This document shows, one piece after another, positions 21,801-34,419 of a stretch of DNA of 64,000 nucleotides (position 1 is the first letter of the stretch; each line of letters starts with the position of its first letter). The notes beneath the pieces were generated by a model. It saw only the letters and a program-made list of their open reading frames with translations, searched no databases and was not told the DNA's origin. This DNA comes from Hygrocybe punicea (Eukaryota; Basidiomycota; Agaricomycetes; Agaricales; Hygrophoraceae). The position numbers were made by a program, and so were the translations under genes. The stretch spans positions 6,582,891-6,646,890 of the forward strand of contig OY744461.1 of assembly GCA_963556145.1 (NCBI GenBank), written 5' to 3'.

Positions 21801-22880
21801 ACTCAGAGATTTGAATTGTGAGCCTTGCCTTTGAACTGGGTACATCATCCACACAGATCATGATGTGGTGCGTATGATGAGTGTGGGTCCTTTGCTACCC
21901 AAGCAGTGCTCACATCCGTTGCGCAGGGTGGCCATTGACCGAGGTATTATTTCTCCCTCAAAGTTACCTATTCGCCTAAGAACACTCTGGCAGGTCTTCG
22001 CCTGGCAGACAAAAGGTCGCTTCCTTGCCCTAAGCGCAACGAGTGGTTAACTGCAAGGGATTCCCTTTACGAGGAAATCATGGAAAAAGCGTGGAACAAG
22101 GAAAAGCAATACTTTGGTCAAAGCTTTGAGGACACCGATGTCCTAGATTCCTCGGTCCTCATCATGCCACTTGTCTTTTTCATGCAAGCTGTGAGTCTAA
22201 AGGATTCTTGATTCTACTTCTGTTGAATTCGCAATTTAGTCCGACCCGCGCTTCGTAAGCACCTTGAAGCAAATTCTGAAGTCGCCTGAAAGGGACGGTT
22301 TGACATCGAATGTAAATACCCGGGAATCCGTATTATCCCTCTTCTTACCTGCCGTAGAACCTCGTCTTCCGCTATGACGTTAACAAGTCCGATGACGGTG
22401 TTGGAGGGGAAGAAGGAACCTTTTGTTTGTGTACCTTGTGGTAAGAAATCCAGCACTGTCCTTCCTTTACACCCTTTGTGTACGGCCCTCAGGTGTATCG
22501 AAGCCTTAACTCGCGCCGGGCAGTACGATACAACAATGCTTCCGAAAGCGGTCTCCATGTTTGAAGTGAGTGTCTGTTATATGGAAGGCGCGACAGAGGT
22601 CTCAATCGAATGCCAGGATTTCTTGCTCTACCTCAATCACGTTGGGTTATGCACAGAGGAAATCTCTGATGCTGGAGAAGGGTGTGTTGAACCGATTCTC
22701 ATGATAACCGGTGCTCATCTCAGCCCCATAGACTCGGAAATGCCGTTCAGGGCTTTACGTATGTTCTCTGCATGATTCTTGCATATTCCACTATAACTTG
22801 CCCTTCTTCGGTGTAGCCATGTTACGTTGATTTCCGCAGCGCACAATCTCACGAGGACTATGAAGAACCTGAAGTACTAG
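18816..22880 (+). CDS. Glycoside hydrolase family 15 (glucoamylase/trehalase-like), 37 exons
   Basis: 37 phase-consistent exons sum to 2,055 nt (684 aa), from ATG 18816 to TAG 22880. N-terminus: 'DHGLIGNLRTAALVSIDGSI', 'PDFDSPSVFARILDKDKGGH'. Catalytic-domain landmarks: 'IGGTRNWDYRASWIRDSSFT', 'LYALIRLGF', 'PDGSLQIMYSIHG', 'IYGELLDCIYLG', 'AIDRGLRLADKRSLPCP', 'SSVLIMPLVFF', 'RYDVNKSDDGVGGEEGTF'. These fit the GH15 branch that includes trehalases and bacterial-type glucoamylase-like enzymes. Substrate is not determined. No signal peptide, so probably cytosolic. The segment 21061-21943 is split into exons of 8-31 nt. Exons of only 8-9 nt are at 20519-20527, 21482-21489, 21634-21642 and 21786-21794. 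Intron 20800-20854 is GC-AG. All joins keep the frame, so the gene looks functional. Confidence 0.85.
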
Positions 22881-23019
22881 TAAACCAGCGCACCTTGTCG
22901 GTTTTGCAGTTGCCAAAATAAATGAAAAAAATTATGTCAGATTGCACAATTGGTCATAACATTAGGTAATGACCGTAAAACTTGAATCAGCTTGAATTTG
23001 CGCGAGAGGGCTTCGGGGC

Positions 23020-26000
23020 ATGTCAGAACAAGCCTCGAGCGTTGCAAGGTGATCTCCCCTGAAATTTCTTTCGTATCCTCTTATCCCATATTCACCCTAT
23101 GGCAGGGAGGCCAAGGGCACCCATCAGAGCCTAAAGGAGGCGCTCAAGTCTAACGAACCATGGGACCGAGAAGTTGACTTCCAGCGGAGAAAGCGAGTGA
23201 TAATTTTCATGCATTGGTAACCAAGCGCGCTGACGGAGCACGAGCAGTCTTCGCCGACAGTACTTGCGCCTTCTTCTTCTGCATCCGTATGCCAAAGAGT
23301 CCAGAGACGCCGAGAACCATCTCTGGATGCAGACCTCGTACACATTCATCGCCACGTACAAACAGCGTATCGCTGCACTTGACCGTACTATCCACGCTGC
23401 CCCACGCACTAACCCACAGCACCAGGGTGGTGGCCACGGACCTGTGGAGTACCGCAAGCTCCTTCAGCGTTTCCGCCAATTCCTTGCTGAAGAAGACAAA
23501 TTCTGGGCGTTACTCGTTGTCCGGTTCCGCCGTTCGTTTGCCCTTGATGAGGCCCAACCCGCGCTCGCCGCGCTCGGCATTCTCAGTACAGCCACTGCAC
23601 AGGATTCACCAGGGACCGACAACGCTGATGCTCGGACCGCCGAGGCAGCCCATGGCCGTGGACACGTCTTGTTCCCGCCGGTCGATGGCGCGATGTCGGC
23701 GGTACCACGGACACCTGCGGAAAGGGAATCCCGGCTTGCGATCCTGAGCAAAGCGCTCGTGTGTCTTGGAGACATCGCAAGATATCGGGAACTATATAAC
23801 GAGAGTGGTGGGCGACCAAAAGCAGGACATGAGGAGAGCGCTCCGATTCGAAAGGTCGTGCGGGGCAAACGTGGCGGGGGGCACGAGGTGTTCGGGCGCG
23901 CAAGGAACTACGACCGAGCGCAGCTATGCTACGAGCAGGCGCGAATGCTGGTGCCGCGCGAGGGGAATGCTTCGCACCAGCTGGCAATCCTGGCGTCGTA
24001 TAAAAAGGATGCCTTCGGGTCGCTGGTGCATTACTACCAGGCGCTGTGTGTACGCCAGCCGTATGATACAGCATCCGAAAACTTAGGTACCGTGTTGTCA
24101 AAGGCGTTGGAGCAATGGAGAGCCAAGGCAAGAAAGGACAAGGGGGTCCCCAAGGAGGTTGATGGGGGTGGGACCATGTCGCTGGTTCCAAGGTTGAGAG
24201 TTGAGGCATTCAAGGAAAAGGTAGTGGTGTTACACGCACTGTGGCGACTAGGCGTTGAAAAGTACGTCGTGTCGTTTCATTGAATTGCAATACAAGCTCA
24301 TCTTCCTAATAGAATGGATGCTATATCCCCCAAACACGCCCAAGACGTAGGTCAGGACTTCTTTGCGCTTGTTTCCGAACGCGGTCTACCCCCTGATATG
24401 ATCTCGAAGGCTGTGATTCTCTCTCAAGGCGCACTCTGGAAACATCGCATGATCCGCGAACCTGCAACATCCGGACCGCGCAAGGACCACGATTCCCCTC
24501 TACCTTGTGCAGCCTCGGCAGAAGCTATCGAAGCGCGCATGCTTGCACATGTTCTCACTCTTCACGAAACCCTCCTGCGGATCGGCGTGGTTGAGCTTGC
24601 AGAGGCCCCACCAGAGGACGCTGCAGAAAACGATCTCGCGCAGCGGATCACTGCACCATTCAGACGGACTTTGCCTGCACTAAGGATCGCGAGCAAGTGG
24701 CTCCGAGCCAATGTTAATTATGTAATGCAAAGCCACGAATTGGAGGCGGGGCCAGGAACAGATGCGATCGGGCATAAAGGGAATGAATACCATGTGGAAC
24801 TAGTTGCTGGTGTATCCCAATTTTGGACCGCGTACACGCGGTTCTCGACCTCGCTGTGGCGCACGTTTCCACCGGAAAGGTTGCCTATGCTGAGTGCACC
24901 GTTGGAAGAAGATGTGGACATGAGCGGCTTTCTGCCGCTGCGGCGTGTAATGGATGATGCAACAAAAAGTTCTGAAGACTTGATGGACTCCCGGGGTGAC
25001 ATCCTCAATAAAGCAGGTCGTCTCGAGGACCAGGTACACCCGAACGAGGAGCAATTGATGAGGATCGCCGACTTGTTGGATGACGTCAAGACCCTGGTTG
25101 AGATGGAGGCAAGCATATCACTATTTTACGCGATTACCTATTATTAATGCGGAGGGTGTATCTTCAGAATTCCTTCGTGAAATTCTCTCACAATGAATTT
25201 GTACTATGCGGCACATTACCCGGTGAAGACCCATGTAACTCTCATAATCACCTACTAACAACGATTGGAGACGGGCGATTTGAAACCGCCGGCCAGGAAC
25301 GTGACGAAGACGCTATGACGGAACTGGCCTCTCGTACTGATGATGACCCTGTCGGTGATGCCTTTAGGCAAGTTTTGGACGTGGAACTCGATGAAGATGA
25401 CGAAGACGAAATTGTATGGAATCCCCGGTACTTTCGTCATTGCTACTCAATTCACTTTGAGTGCTTAATCGTACTATTTGTTTGGCAGACCCTCTCTCTC
25501 ACCTGTTGGCACTGCAATCCCGACCGGCTTGCCATCTCCTTCCCTTCACACAAGTCCGGGAACCACCATGAAACACGCCCTGAACCCAATCGGCACCATT
25601 ACACGTTCTCCAACGCTGCCAAAAGGGCCATCACCGTTTGTCAGCCCATTTACTGCGTCCACGGCTACGACTGCCCAAGACCTTTTGAACAACGTTATGG
25701 GAGTACCGCGAGCGTCAGATGGTGGGGACCTCCACTGTTCGCGTCACTCAGAATCATCTGCTCCCCAACCACAGCTCCTCTTCGGCTCGGGTCCTCCCAA
25801 CCGACTTGACCATTCAATATGGTCAACCTCTTTGGATGACCGCTCCCTCAAGTTTGCGGGTAATGGACCTCACACCGGGAAGTCGTATCACTCGCCGCAG
25901 CAACATGTACCTGGCACGTCTTCACAGGATTTCTCGCAATCGATATGGTCGTCGTTGTACCCAAATGCATGTCAGACCTCGCAGAGCCATCTTCCTGAGC

Positions 26001-26344
26001 CACTGCCATATACACCGTTCGCATTGCTGCCACAAAGCACGGCCAATAATGGCACTCACCAAAGAACACCATCGTCGTCCATCTCCGGCGCCCAGCTTTT
26101 CGCGAACCAGAACCGACATTCTGGTGACCCATTCTTCTGTTCTCCGATACTTCCGCAACAGACAGTGCCTCCAGTTGGTGCGCAGCCATTTCAAACGTCA
26201 TTGGAAGGCTACCCTGCGTCGATCGTGGACGCTGGAATACTCTATAGACAAGATCCCCTACAAGACTACCGCAGCAGCAACAATCAGACCAGGGTTCACA
26301 CATTCGCCAATCCTCCGTTATCCTCTATGTGGGGGAATACCTGA
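23020..26344 (+). CDS. EST1/SMG5-7-like protein (EST1 DNA/RNA-binding domain)
   Basis: Six phase-consistent exons: 23020-23048, 23106-23196, 23261-24261, 24313-25108, 25168-25427 and 25489-26344, giving 1,010 aa. The N-terminal third is a 14-3-3/TPR-type region: 'THQSLKEALKSNEPWDREVD', 'YLRLLLLHPYAKESRDAENH', 'VEYRKLLQRFRQFLAEEDKF', 'VCLGDIARYRELYNESGG', 'YDRAQLCYEQARMLVPREGN', 'SHQLAILASYKKDAFGSLVH'. This matches the EST1 domain of the SMG5/6/7 and yeast Est1/Ebs1 family, which acts in nonsense-mediated decay (phospho-Upf1 binding) and telomere maintenance. The middle has 'DDPVGDAFRQVLDVELDEDD'. The C-terminus is Ser/Pro/Thr-rich and contains 'TAQDLLNNVMG'. No PIN domain is seen. Exon 1 codes ten residues. 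Intron 25109-25167 is GC-AG. A possible 36-nt intron (25234-25269) keeps frame whether or not it is removed. Confidence 0.8.
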
Positions 26345-26971
26345 TGAAATGATGCCGATGCATTCGTTTGCCAACCCACAACATGTGGTATTGACGCTCG
26401 AGTAGGACGCGTTACAGTCTCGCATGGTGCTTTGACATCGCCGGCGGTCTTTTTTCCGCTTTCGCAAATTTTTACAGATGAGGCGTCACTGTTTCAGGCT
26501 TCCGTTTACTCCGTCAGTGGAATTTTATTCGGTTGAGGGCAGGACCTTGTCTGTTTCATTTCCACAAGTATGAGCTGTCATCGGTGGAGGTCACAGTGCA
26601 TTCGACAACTGCGGTAACGATACGCCTGGGCCCCATGATCCCTGCACTTATTAACCTTGGACTAGCCTTCGTCCATCTCCTCTCTCTACCTTATATTTTC
26701 CATTCTCACGTCCGTTTTCCCTTTGATATTAATAATTGAACGTTTATCTTTAAGGAAAACCAACTGTCTCGGGACTTGAGATACCCGCCTTGTCGGACTT
26801 GGATACAACCTACCCGTGATGACAGAATTGTTATGCACGATATGGCAAGATCTGAAGAGTGTCCATTGAACTGGTTTTCTAAGAAACTGAGGCTACTGTA
26901 GAAAGTTCTATCAAAGTTCTTGTTCTTGTGCTAGTATCCAATGTGTTCCATTCCTACTAGTACAGAAAAGC
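26345..26971. other. Convergent intergenic region (EST1-like / GMD)
   Basis: 627 bp between two facing stop codons. Holds 3' UTRs only; no ORF or repeat of note. Confidence 0.4.
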
Positions 26972-28479
26972 CTAATTCTGATCCTCGACCAAGCTCCTGG
27001 CTGCCTGAAGGTCTGCCTCAACCATTTCCTTTACAAGCGATTCGAAATCAACCTTTCGCTTCCATCCAAGTATCCTTTCTGCCTTGGCTGGGTTTCCGAG
27101 GAGGAGGCTAAGATAAACGAGTCAACGTTCATTCCTGGAAGAGACGGGGAAGAAACACGCACTCGACTTCAGCAGGACGGAAGTATTTGGGGTCGACCTT
27201 TACGACGGTCTTGCCTGTTTTGACGTCGACGGCTTCCTCGTCTACTCCCATCCCTTGCCATCTGGAAATTCAAAGCGGAAATGAGACTACTAAACCCAAG
27301 ATCACACAGAAATAGAAGGGACGCCAAAACGTCAATGAAAATAAACGAGATCGCACCGAAGGTTAATTCCCAGCACCCCAAACGACTTATCCACAAATTC
27401 GCGCACAGGGTGGGTCTCTCCCGTGGCCAGAACGAAATCTTCGGGGGCAGGCTGCTGGAGCATAAGCCACATCCCTTCAACGTAATCGCGAGCTACAACC
27501 AGCCGCATGTGATCAACATCTTTTCGGAACCCCAACCAAATATAAATGCTCACCGTGTCCCCAATCACGCTGGGCATCAATATTCCCCAGATACAGACAC
27601 GACTGCTTCCCCAAGGAGATGTCAGCCACGGCTCGGCTGATCTTGCGTGTCACGAACGTCCGACCCCTCCTTGGGCTTTCGTGGTTGAACAGTATTCCAT
27701 TGCAAGCGTAGATCCCGTACGCTTCCCTGTAATTCACCGTGATCCAGTAAGAGTACAGTTTTGCGACGCCATAGGGAGAACGAGGATAGAAAGGGGTCGT
27801 TTCGCTCTGAGGCGTCTCGACGACCTTGCCGTACAACTCGGAAGTGGACGCTTGATAGAAGCGTACGTGCTTTTCGAGGCCGCAAGTGCGGATGGCGTCC
27901 AGGAGACGGAGGGTCCCGAGACCGTCGACATCCCCGGTGTACTCAGCCATCTCGAACGAGACCTTGACGTGGGATTGGGCGCCAAGGTTGTAGATCTCGG
28001 TTGGCTGCACCTGAGCGATAATGTATACGAGATTTGTACTGTCGCTTAGATCACCATAGTGCAACTTGAATTTGCTGGGGCCTTCAGGGGAGGAAGGTCA
28101 GTGTTGAAGTCTGTCTGACATATATAGGCGCATCAACGTACGCTCGTGCTGGTCTTCGTACAGATGGTGCAGACGACCAGTGTTGAAGCTGGAAGATCGC
28201 CGAATAATCCCGTGCACTTGGTAGCCTTTGGCAAGCAGCAGCTCCGTGCTACAGATACTTTGGATCAGAAAAAAGGACAGAGAAGTATAGAGAACCAACT
28301 AACAGATACGAGCCATCCTGACCAGTAATACCTGTCGAGCAACCATTGATAAATACTTGTAAAAGGGGCTGGGGGTGGTCAATCCTACCAGAAATGAGCG
28401 CGACTTTGCGCTTGTGGTACTCCTCTGGCGATGGGAGGTTAAGTTTTGCGAACGGCGGGATGACTTCTGCGATGGACAT
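26972..28479 (-). CDS. gmd: GDP-mannose 4,6-dehydratase
   Basis: Seven phase-consistent exons: 28479-28389, 28331-28304, 28248-28142, 28081-27554, 27492-27357, 27261-27163 and 27107-26972, giving 374 aa, the usual GMD length. It is a short-chain dehydrogenase/reductase. The nucleotide-binding Gly-rich loop is '[14 protein letters not shown]'; '[15 protein letters not shown]' follows. The catalytic triad region has 'STSELYGK' (Ser/Thr…Glu) and '[15 protein letters not shown]' (YxxxK). Also seen: '[16 protein letters not shown]' and '[19 protein letters not shown]'. It converts GDP-mannose to GDP-4-keto-6-deoxymannose in the cytosol, the first step of de novo GDP-L-fucose synthesis. The GDP-fucose synthase gene lies 224 bp upstream on the same strand. 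All catalytic residues present; intact. Confidence 0.93.
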
Positions 28480-28703
28480 GGGAGAAGGAAAGTGGTTCAA
28501 AGTTTGAATTTTATGGTGCCTTATTATACGAAACCAAACTCAAGACCTATAGCCTAGACCCTGTTCAGGTCCCCGCCCGAGACAGTTCTTCGATCGAGAC
28601 TTTTTGTGCGTTGTAAAATTTACAGCATGTAATACCGTCCAATTTATATATGAAAAGTTCTCCCGGGAAAAGACACAGATAGCCGACAACACGATGGGAG
28701 GGG

Positions 28704-30204
<1,501 letters not shown>

Positions 30205-30407
30205 CTGCACACAGAGACAACGAAGGCCAGGTATACAAGGCGTCGCTGAGACCACCTACTCAGTACTGAGACAAATTGTCGACTTGTCATTAATCTGCTC
30301 AGCCTTCCCACGCTGGCGCTTGCAATGCGGCAGGCAATTTTTGGGCGATGATGGCTCGTAGAGCCATTTCAGTCTCTTTCTCTCTCATCTCGCGCCAGTA
30401 CCACAAA
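30205..30407. promoter_or_regulatory. Divergent 203-bp promoter region (GDP-fucose synthase / FAD1)
   Basis: Region between two divergent ATGs. Contains pyrimidine-rich stretches (TTTCTCTCTCATC near 30379) typical of basidiomycete transcription starts. An in-frame ATG for FAD1 exists at 30348, so the boundary could be nearer. Confidence 0.4.
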
Positions 30408-31665
30408 ATGAACTGCAAGAGAATTGCACTAGACGTCTATGATCTGGCGGAATCAGCGGATCCAATCGCCCCGTTGGTCAAGGAAGCCCTGGAGGTCATT
30501 GACTCCAGTCTGGACAGCCATGGGTGCGGAACCTCCCTTGTGGGGACCCTTCGTCGTGAATAACATCGTGTTCAAGGCAGGACCAGATATCTATCAGTTT
30601 CAATGGTGGGAAAGACTGTGAGGAATTTGCTGTTTTGCTGTACTCAACGCCATCAAGCATTATCATCATAATCAATGCAGGTACCGTGCTGTTACATTTG
30701 TTTGCAGGAGCACTCGCAAGGAGATCGTCGCCATCCGACCAAATTCGGCCAATTGCAGGAATCTACATACCCATCCCTTCACCATTCCCCGCTCTCGAGT
30801 CGTTCATCGACGACACCGTCAACAACTACAATCTTGAATTGTTTCGCTGTCGAAATCCATCGTCCGAAACATCACTGGGTAACACAACAACATCGCTACA
30901 GTTGAATGGCCCTATTTACCTCAAAAACTCCCCACCCAAGGCTGATGTCAAAGAAAACGCGAGCGAGGGCATGCGACAGGCGCTTGATAGGTACAAGAAA
31001 CGATATCCAAATATCAGTGCCATTCTGGTTGGAACCCGTCGCACAGATCCACATGGTGGTATTAATAGTTCTTTTTCGCTCTCTTGGCGATACTTCTGAA
31101 TTCGTTTATCTCCTTCGCCAGCGATACTCTCACACCGAAACATGACGGACCCAGACTGGCCTCGATTTGAACGTATCAATCCGATCATACACTGGTCGTA
31201 TACCGATGTATGGACCTTCCTGCGAACCCTCAACGTGCCCTATTGTCAGTTGTACGATCAAGGGTAGGTGCTTTCTTCGACGTCTCGCCTAATTCACTTG
31301 GATCTTTTCCAATGGTGCGTGTTGTAGCATTGACTGTTTTGTTTCGATCTAGATACACATCGCTAGGCTCAACCTACAACACTTTCCCAAATCCTGCTCT
31401 CCTCATCCAGCCATATTGTGCCACCGGCCCCTCTGCTTTTGTCTCTGTCACGGAACCAGCCTCCCTTTCCAACCGTCACCATACCTCCTCGTCAACCGAA
31501 CGGCGGCATCCTGATCATCGTCGTGTGACTCCGACTGCGAGCACGCCCGCCGGTGCGGGTGATCTATGTGACCCAGGGACCACTGCACGATACCGGCCTG
31601 CATACGAACTCGCTGATGAGAGCCTGGAGCGTGCAGGTCGTGCTTGTAAGGCTGATCCTGCATAA
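30408..31665 (+). CDS. FAD1: FAD synthase (FMN adenylyltransferase)
   Basis: Five phase-consistent exons: 30408-30523, 30577-30617, 30681-31055, 31122-31263 and 31353-31665, giving 328 aa. PAPS-reductase-like ATP-pyrophosphatase fold: P-loop-like '[17 protein letters not shown]'; '[18 protein letters not shown]'; '[13 protein letters not shown]'; '[20 protein letters not shown]'; '[16 protein letters not shown]'; '[16 protein letters not shown]'; near the end '[18 protein letters not shown]'. It transfers AMP from ATP to FMN to make FAD, an essential cytosolic step. ATG 30408 gives '[15 protein letters not shown]', the usual N-terminus. An upstream in-frame ATG (30348) would add 20 residues rich in Arg/Ser, conceivably a mitochondrial leader. 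Length and motifs are complete. Confidence 0.9.
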
Positions 31666-31865
31666 CTGCTTGAGGTATAGAGTTGAGGATGACAAGCATA
31701 GAGGGTTTAACAATGTCGAAAGTTGAAAGTGGTTCCTGTCTCAAGCATTGCACTGATGGTGCTTGTCGATGGTTGACTATCAGATACATAAAATAACATA
31801 CCCGAATATTGATGGCGGGCAACGGAAGCAAACACAGCCAACGGTCTATTAATTATTAATTATTA

Positions 31866-32739
31866 ATGACTTCCAGCACTTCCGAGGCAGCCACCACGAA
31901 GATGTCTGAAAGCAATGCCAGCTATCAAACCCACTTGGCGGCCTATCTTGACAAGAGCGCCGCCGTCGTCCGCGAATATTCTGAAAGGAAAGTCAAGTCG
32001 AGCTCTCCTATAATAACTCCAGGCCAGACTCCCCTCTGCAATTTGCAGGTTTGAAAAATCCTACGGTCGGCCTGCGCTCAATTACTGTGTAACCTCGTTC
32101 GAGGCGTATCCCATATTATCCGTCAGTTCGCGTTCGAAATTTGATGCTGAAAACTCTATCATGAAACATTTGAAACCATAGACGTTCATCGCTATCTTTG
32201 CATTACTTTGTTTCCTGCCCGTTGTGTCCTTTATGTTGGTCTCACTTTCGTTCTTGCTTCATTCGATGTTAATACTGTAACAGCGGGTTCTCGCTGTTCA
32301 TCGTCACATTTGTCATATTCGTTGCATTGGCGTGTGGATTTATAGTCATTTTAACGACAGAGTTGGTGTTGGGCATGTTTCTTTATTTTCTTTCCAGCTT
32401 GCAGCCATACTGATCAGACTATTTCGCACAGTTGTTTTCCTCGCATCCCTTCTGACGGCATTACTCTTGTTTTCCATTCCTCTGACCGCAACCGTGATAT
32501 CAGCCTACCTTTTGACGAGGTTCGTCGTTTTGGTTCGAAGTGAAGGACGCTCTGGCATCTCAGCATGGGCGAAAGAGACAAGGAGTCATTTCATTCAAAT
32601 GAAGGGCACAAAGCGCAAGACAGCGAATGACGCAGGTGACTCACTCTTCCTCGTCGGGAGGAAGGCCAAGTTCGATGCGAACCCGCCGCATCCAGAGAAC
32701 CATATTTCTTCACACAACGCCGTGAAGATTGAAGGGTGA
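31866..32739 (+). CDS. Promethin/LDAF1-like small membrane protein (putative)
   Basis: Exon 1 from 31866 codes 'MTSSTSEAATTKMSESNASY…LAAYLDKSAAVVREYSERK'. After an intron ending near 32180 come very hydrophobic stretches ('TFIAIFALLCFLPVVSFMLV', 'LFIVTFVIFVALACGFIVIL', 'LFRTVVFLASLLTALLLF', 'LTATVISAYLLTRFVV'). The basic tail reads 'RSEGRSGISAWAKETRSHF' to the stop at 32739. Four or more membrane segments in a short protein with a disordered tail resemble the promethin/lipid-droplet-assembly-factor proteins that act with seipin; this is by topology only. Exon junctions between 32275 and 32400 are not resolved; one frame change there needs an extra intron. Treat the model as approximate. Confidence 0.45.
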
Positions 32740-34419
32740 GGGTCCAGACTCCAGAGGGTTCCGTCTTAGTGCATGCGTCCTGTGGATACTTTCTTATCCA
32801 TGCTTGTAATTTGTGTACTTGGCCTCCAATCACAAGCTTGTCTGAAACTGGACCTGCTACGAATATTGTCCACAGCTGGTTCCACCAACCATAGCAGTTT
32901 TTTGAACTGACAAACTTACCATCCAATCGTAGAGTCTCATTCTTCAGCCATCCGACGATGGGAAGGGGTGGTCCGCTGCTCGTTGGGGTCAAATTCCGTC
33001 CCCGCTGTCGATCCTTGGACGCACACACGCGTACAATTGTTTTCACTGGTAGGTATTTTGCAACCATCGTCGGTTTGCCTCTTCAGAATGTTTATTTCGA
33101 CTCGTCTCCCAATCTCGCCGATTATGCCTGCCTTCTAGTCCCTACAGGCCGTTCGAATCAACAACGAGTGAAGATTGGAGTGTCTCATTTCCACTACCAG
33201 TCGACTTCCCTTGCGACTAGATCTTGGCCTGGGTAATGTGTAGGTCCAGAATACGAGAATGATGAATGACGAGAATCCGCTGTTACGGCATCAAAATGGG
33301 ACAAAAACAATGGGCAAGACGCGATGGGCGAGAAACAAGGCAATACGACGATGACAAGGGGATGGATTACGGAAAGTCGAAGATTTTTTGTTGTTGTTCA
33401 AATCTACAGTGAAAGAGGGATTCGCGGTGCAGTGAATTGTGGTTGCATTCATTTGATGCTTGAAGACCTCACCTGCTCTGTGTGACGGGCTCTAGAGTCC
33501 TATCCTCTGATCCCAAAAGATGGTTGTTCAAGTTGGCGAGGGTAGCCGAAAAGATTGCATATGGTTTGCAGCCGAATATTGTCATGACGGCCGTACAATG
33601 GCCTCAGCCTGTACCACCCCCGACAGCCAGTTCGTCAGTGTCCAGACTAGATCTACAAGTTGCTCCCGGCACGCACGTCCTTCCCGCACGTAAGTAAGCA
33701 TTGCTGGCGGTAGTTGTGATGGGGGGATGATGTCGTTAGATACAGTTTCCTTCCTGCCGGATCCAATGAAGCTCCATGGAAGAGTTTAATCAGAATACAG
33801 GAAACATTCACGAATCGTCGTCAAACGGCTATCCGTGAAATAAAGAATACCACGAGCATGACATCCGGGTAAATGCTTTCGAACTAAGCTGCAAGGGTAA
33901 CCCAACGGCATCCTAACGTAGATGGTGATTTTCCTCAGTCCGAGAATTGTAGCTGCGAAAAGATCAAGTCCAGGCTGCAGTCGAAACCTGCCTCATGGAC
34001 CAGGTTGTCAAAGTTGCATGAAACCTAATAGTTTTCCTGTGACCCAGTTGGAGATGCTCAGATGTTGAAATACGTTTCATGGACTCTGACGGTGTTGAAG
34101 TCGTTCACAGTCAAGTCCACTCTATGCAAATGCAATGACGACATTAATATTGGCATGCACTTGAATTATTAACAACGGTTAACTTGTTGCTTAAGGACTT
34201 CAGGAGGAGTAATGGTTGTGGATCCCGGGTCAAGCTTCGGAATCGCCCTCAGGTCGGTCAATAGCATGTAAGATAAATTGTTTTGTTACGTGGACCTGAG
34301 AGCTGGATTCCCAAAGGACGAAGCGTAAGGACGAAGTCTTGTGGAGGAAATGCGAAATATAACCGTTCAATCGCTCTCCTGTACCTGAAAAGGGGTCAGT
34401 AAACCATTGGTTGATATGG
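32740..34419. other. Unresolved 1.7 kb region with possible exons
   Basis: Protein-like segments occur but no family is recognised. On the minus strand ~33050-32745 there is 'SGPPLPIVGWLKNETLRLD', a possible intron, then 'VSDKLVIGGQVHKLQAW'. On the plus strand 33482-33690 there is 'LQPNIVMTAVQWPQPVPPP', a donor GTAAGT, then 'LIRIQETFTNRRQTAIREI'. Either may be part of an unannotated gene between the promethin-like gene and MRE11. No complete model could be built. Confidence 0.3.

Noticed and set aside
23214..24209. Additional long ORFs on both strands inside the EST1-like gene
   Set aside because: GC-rich coding sequence leaves other frames open; only one frame carries EST1 motifs and joins the flanking exons in phase.
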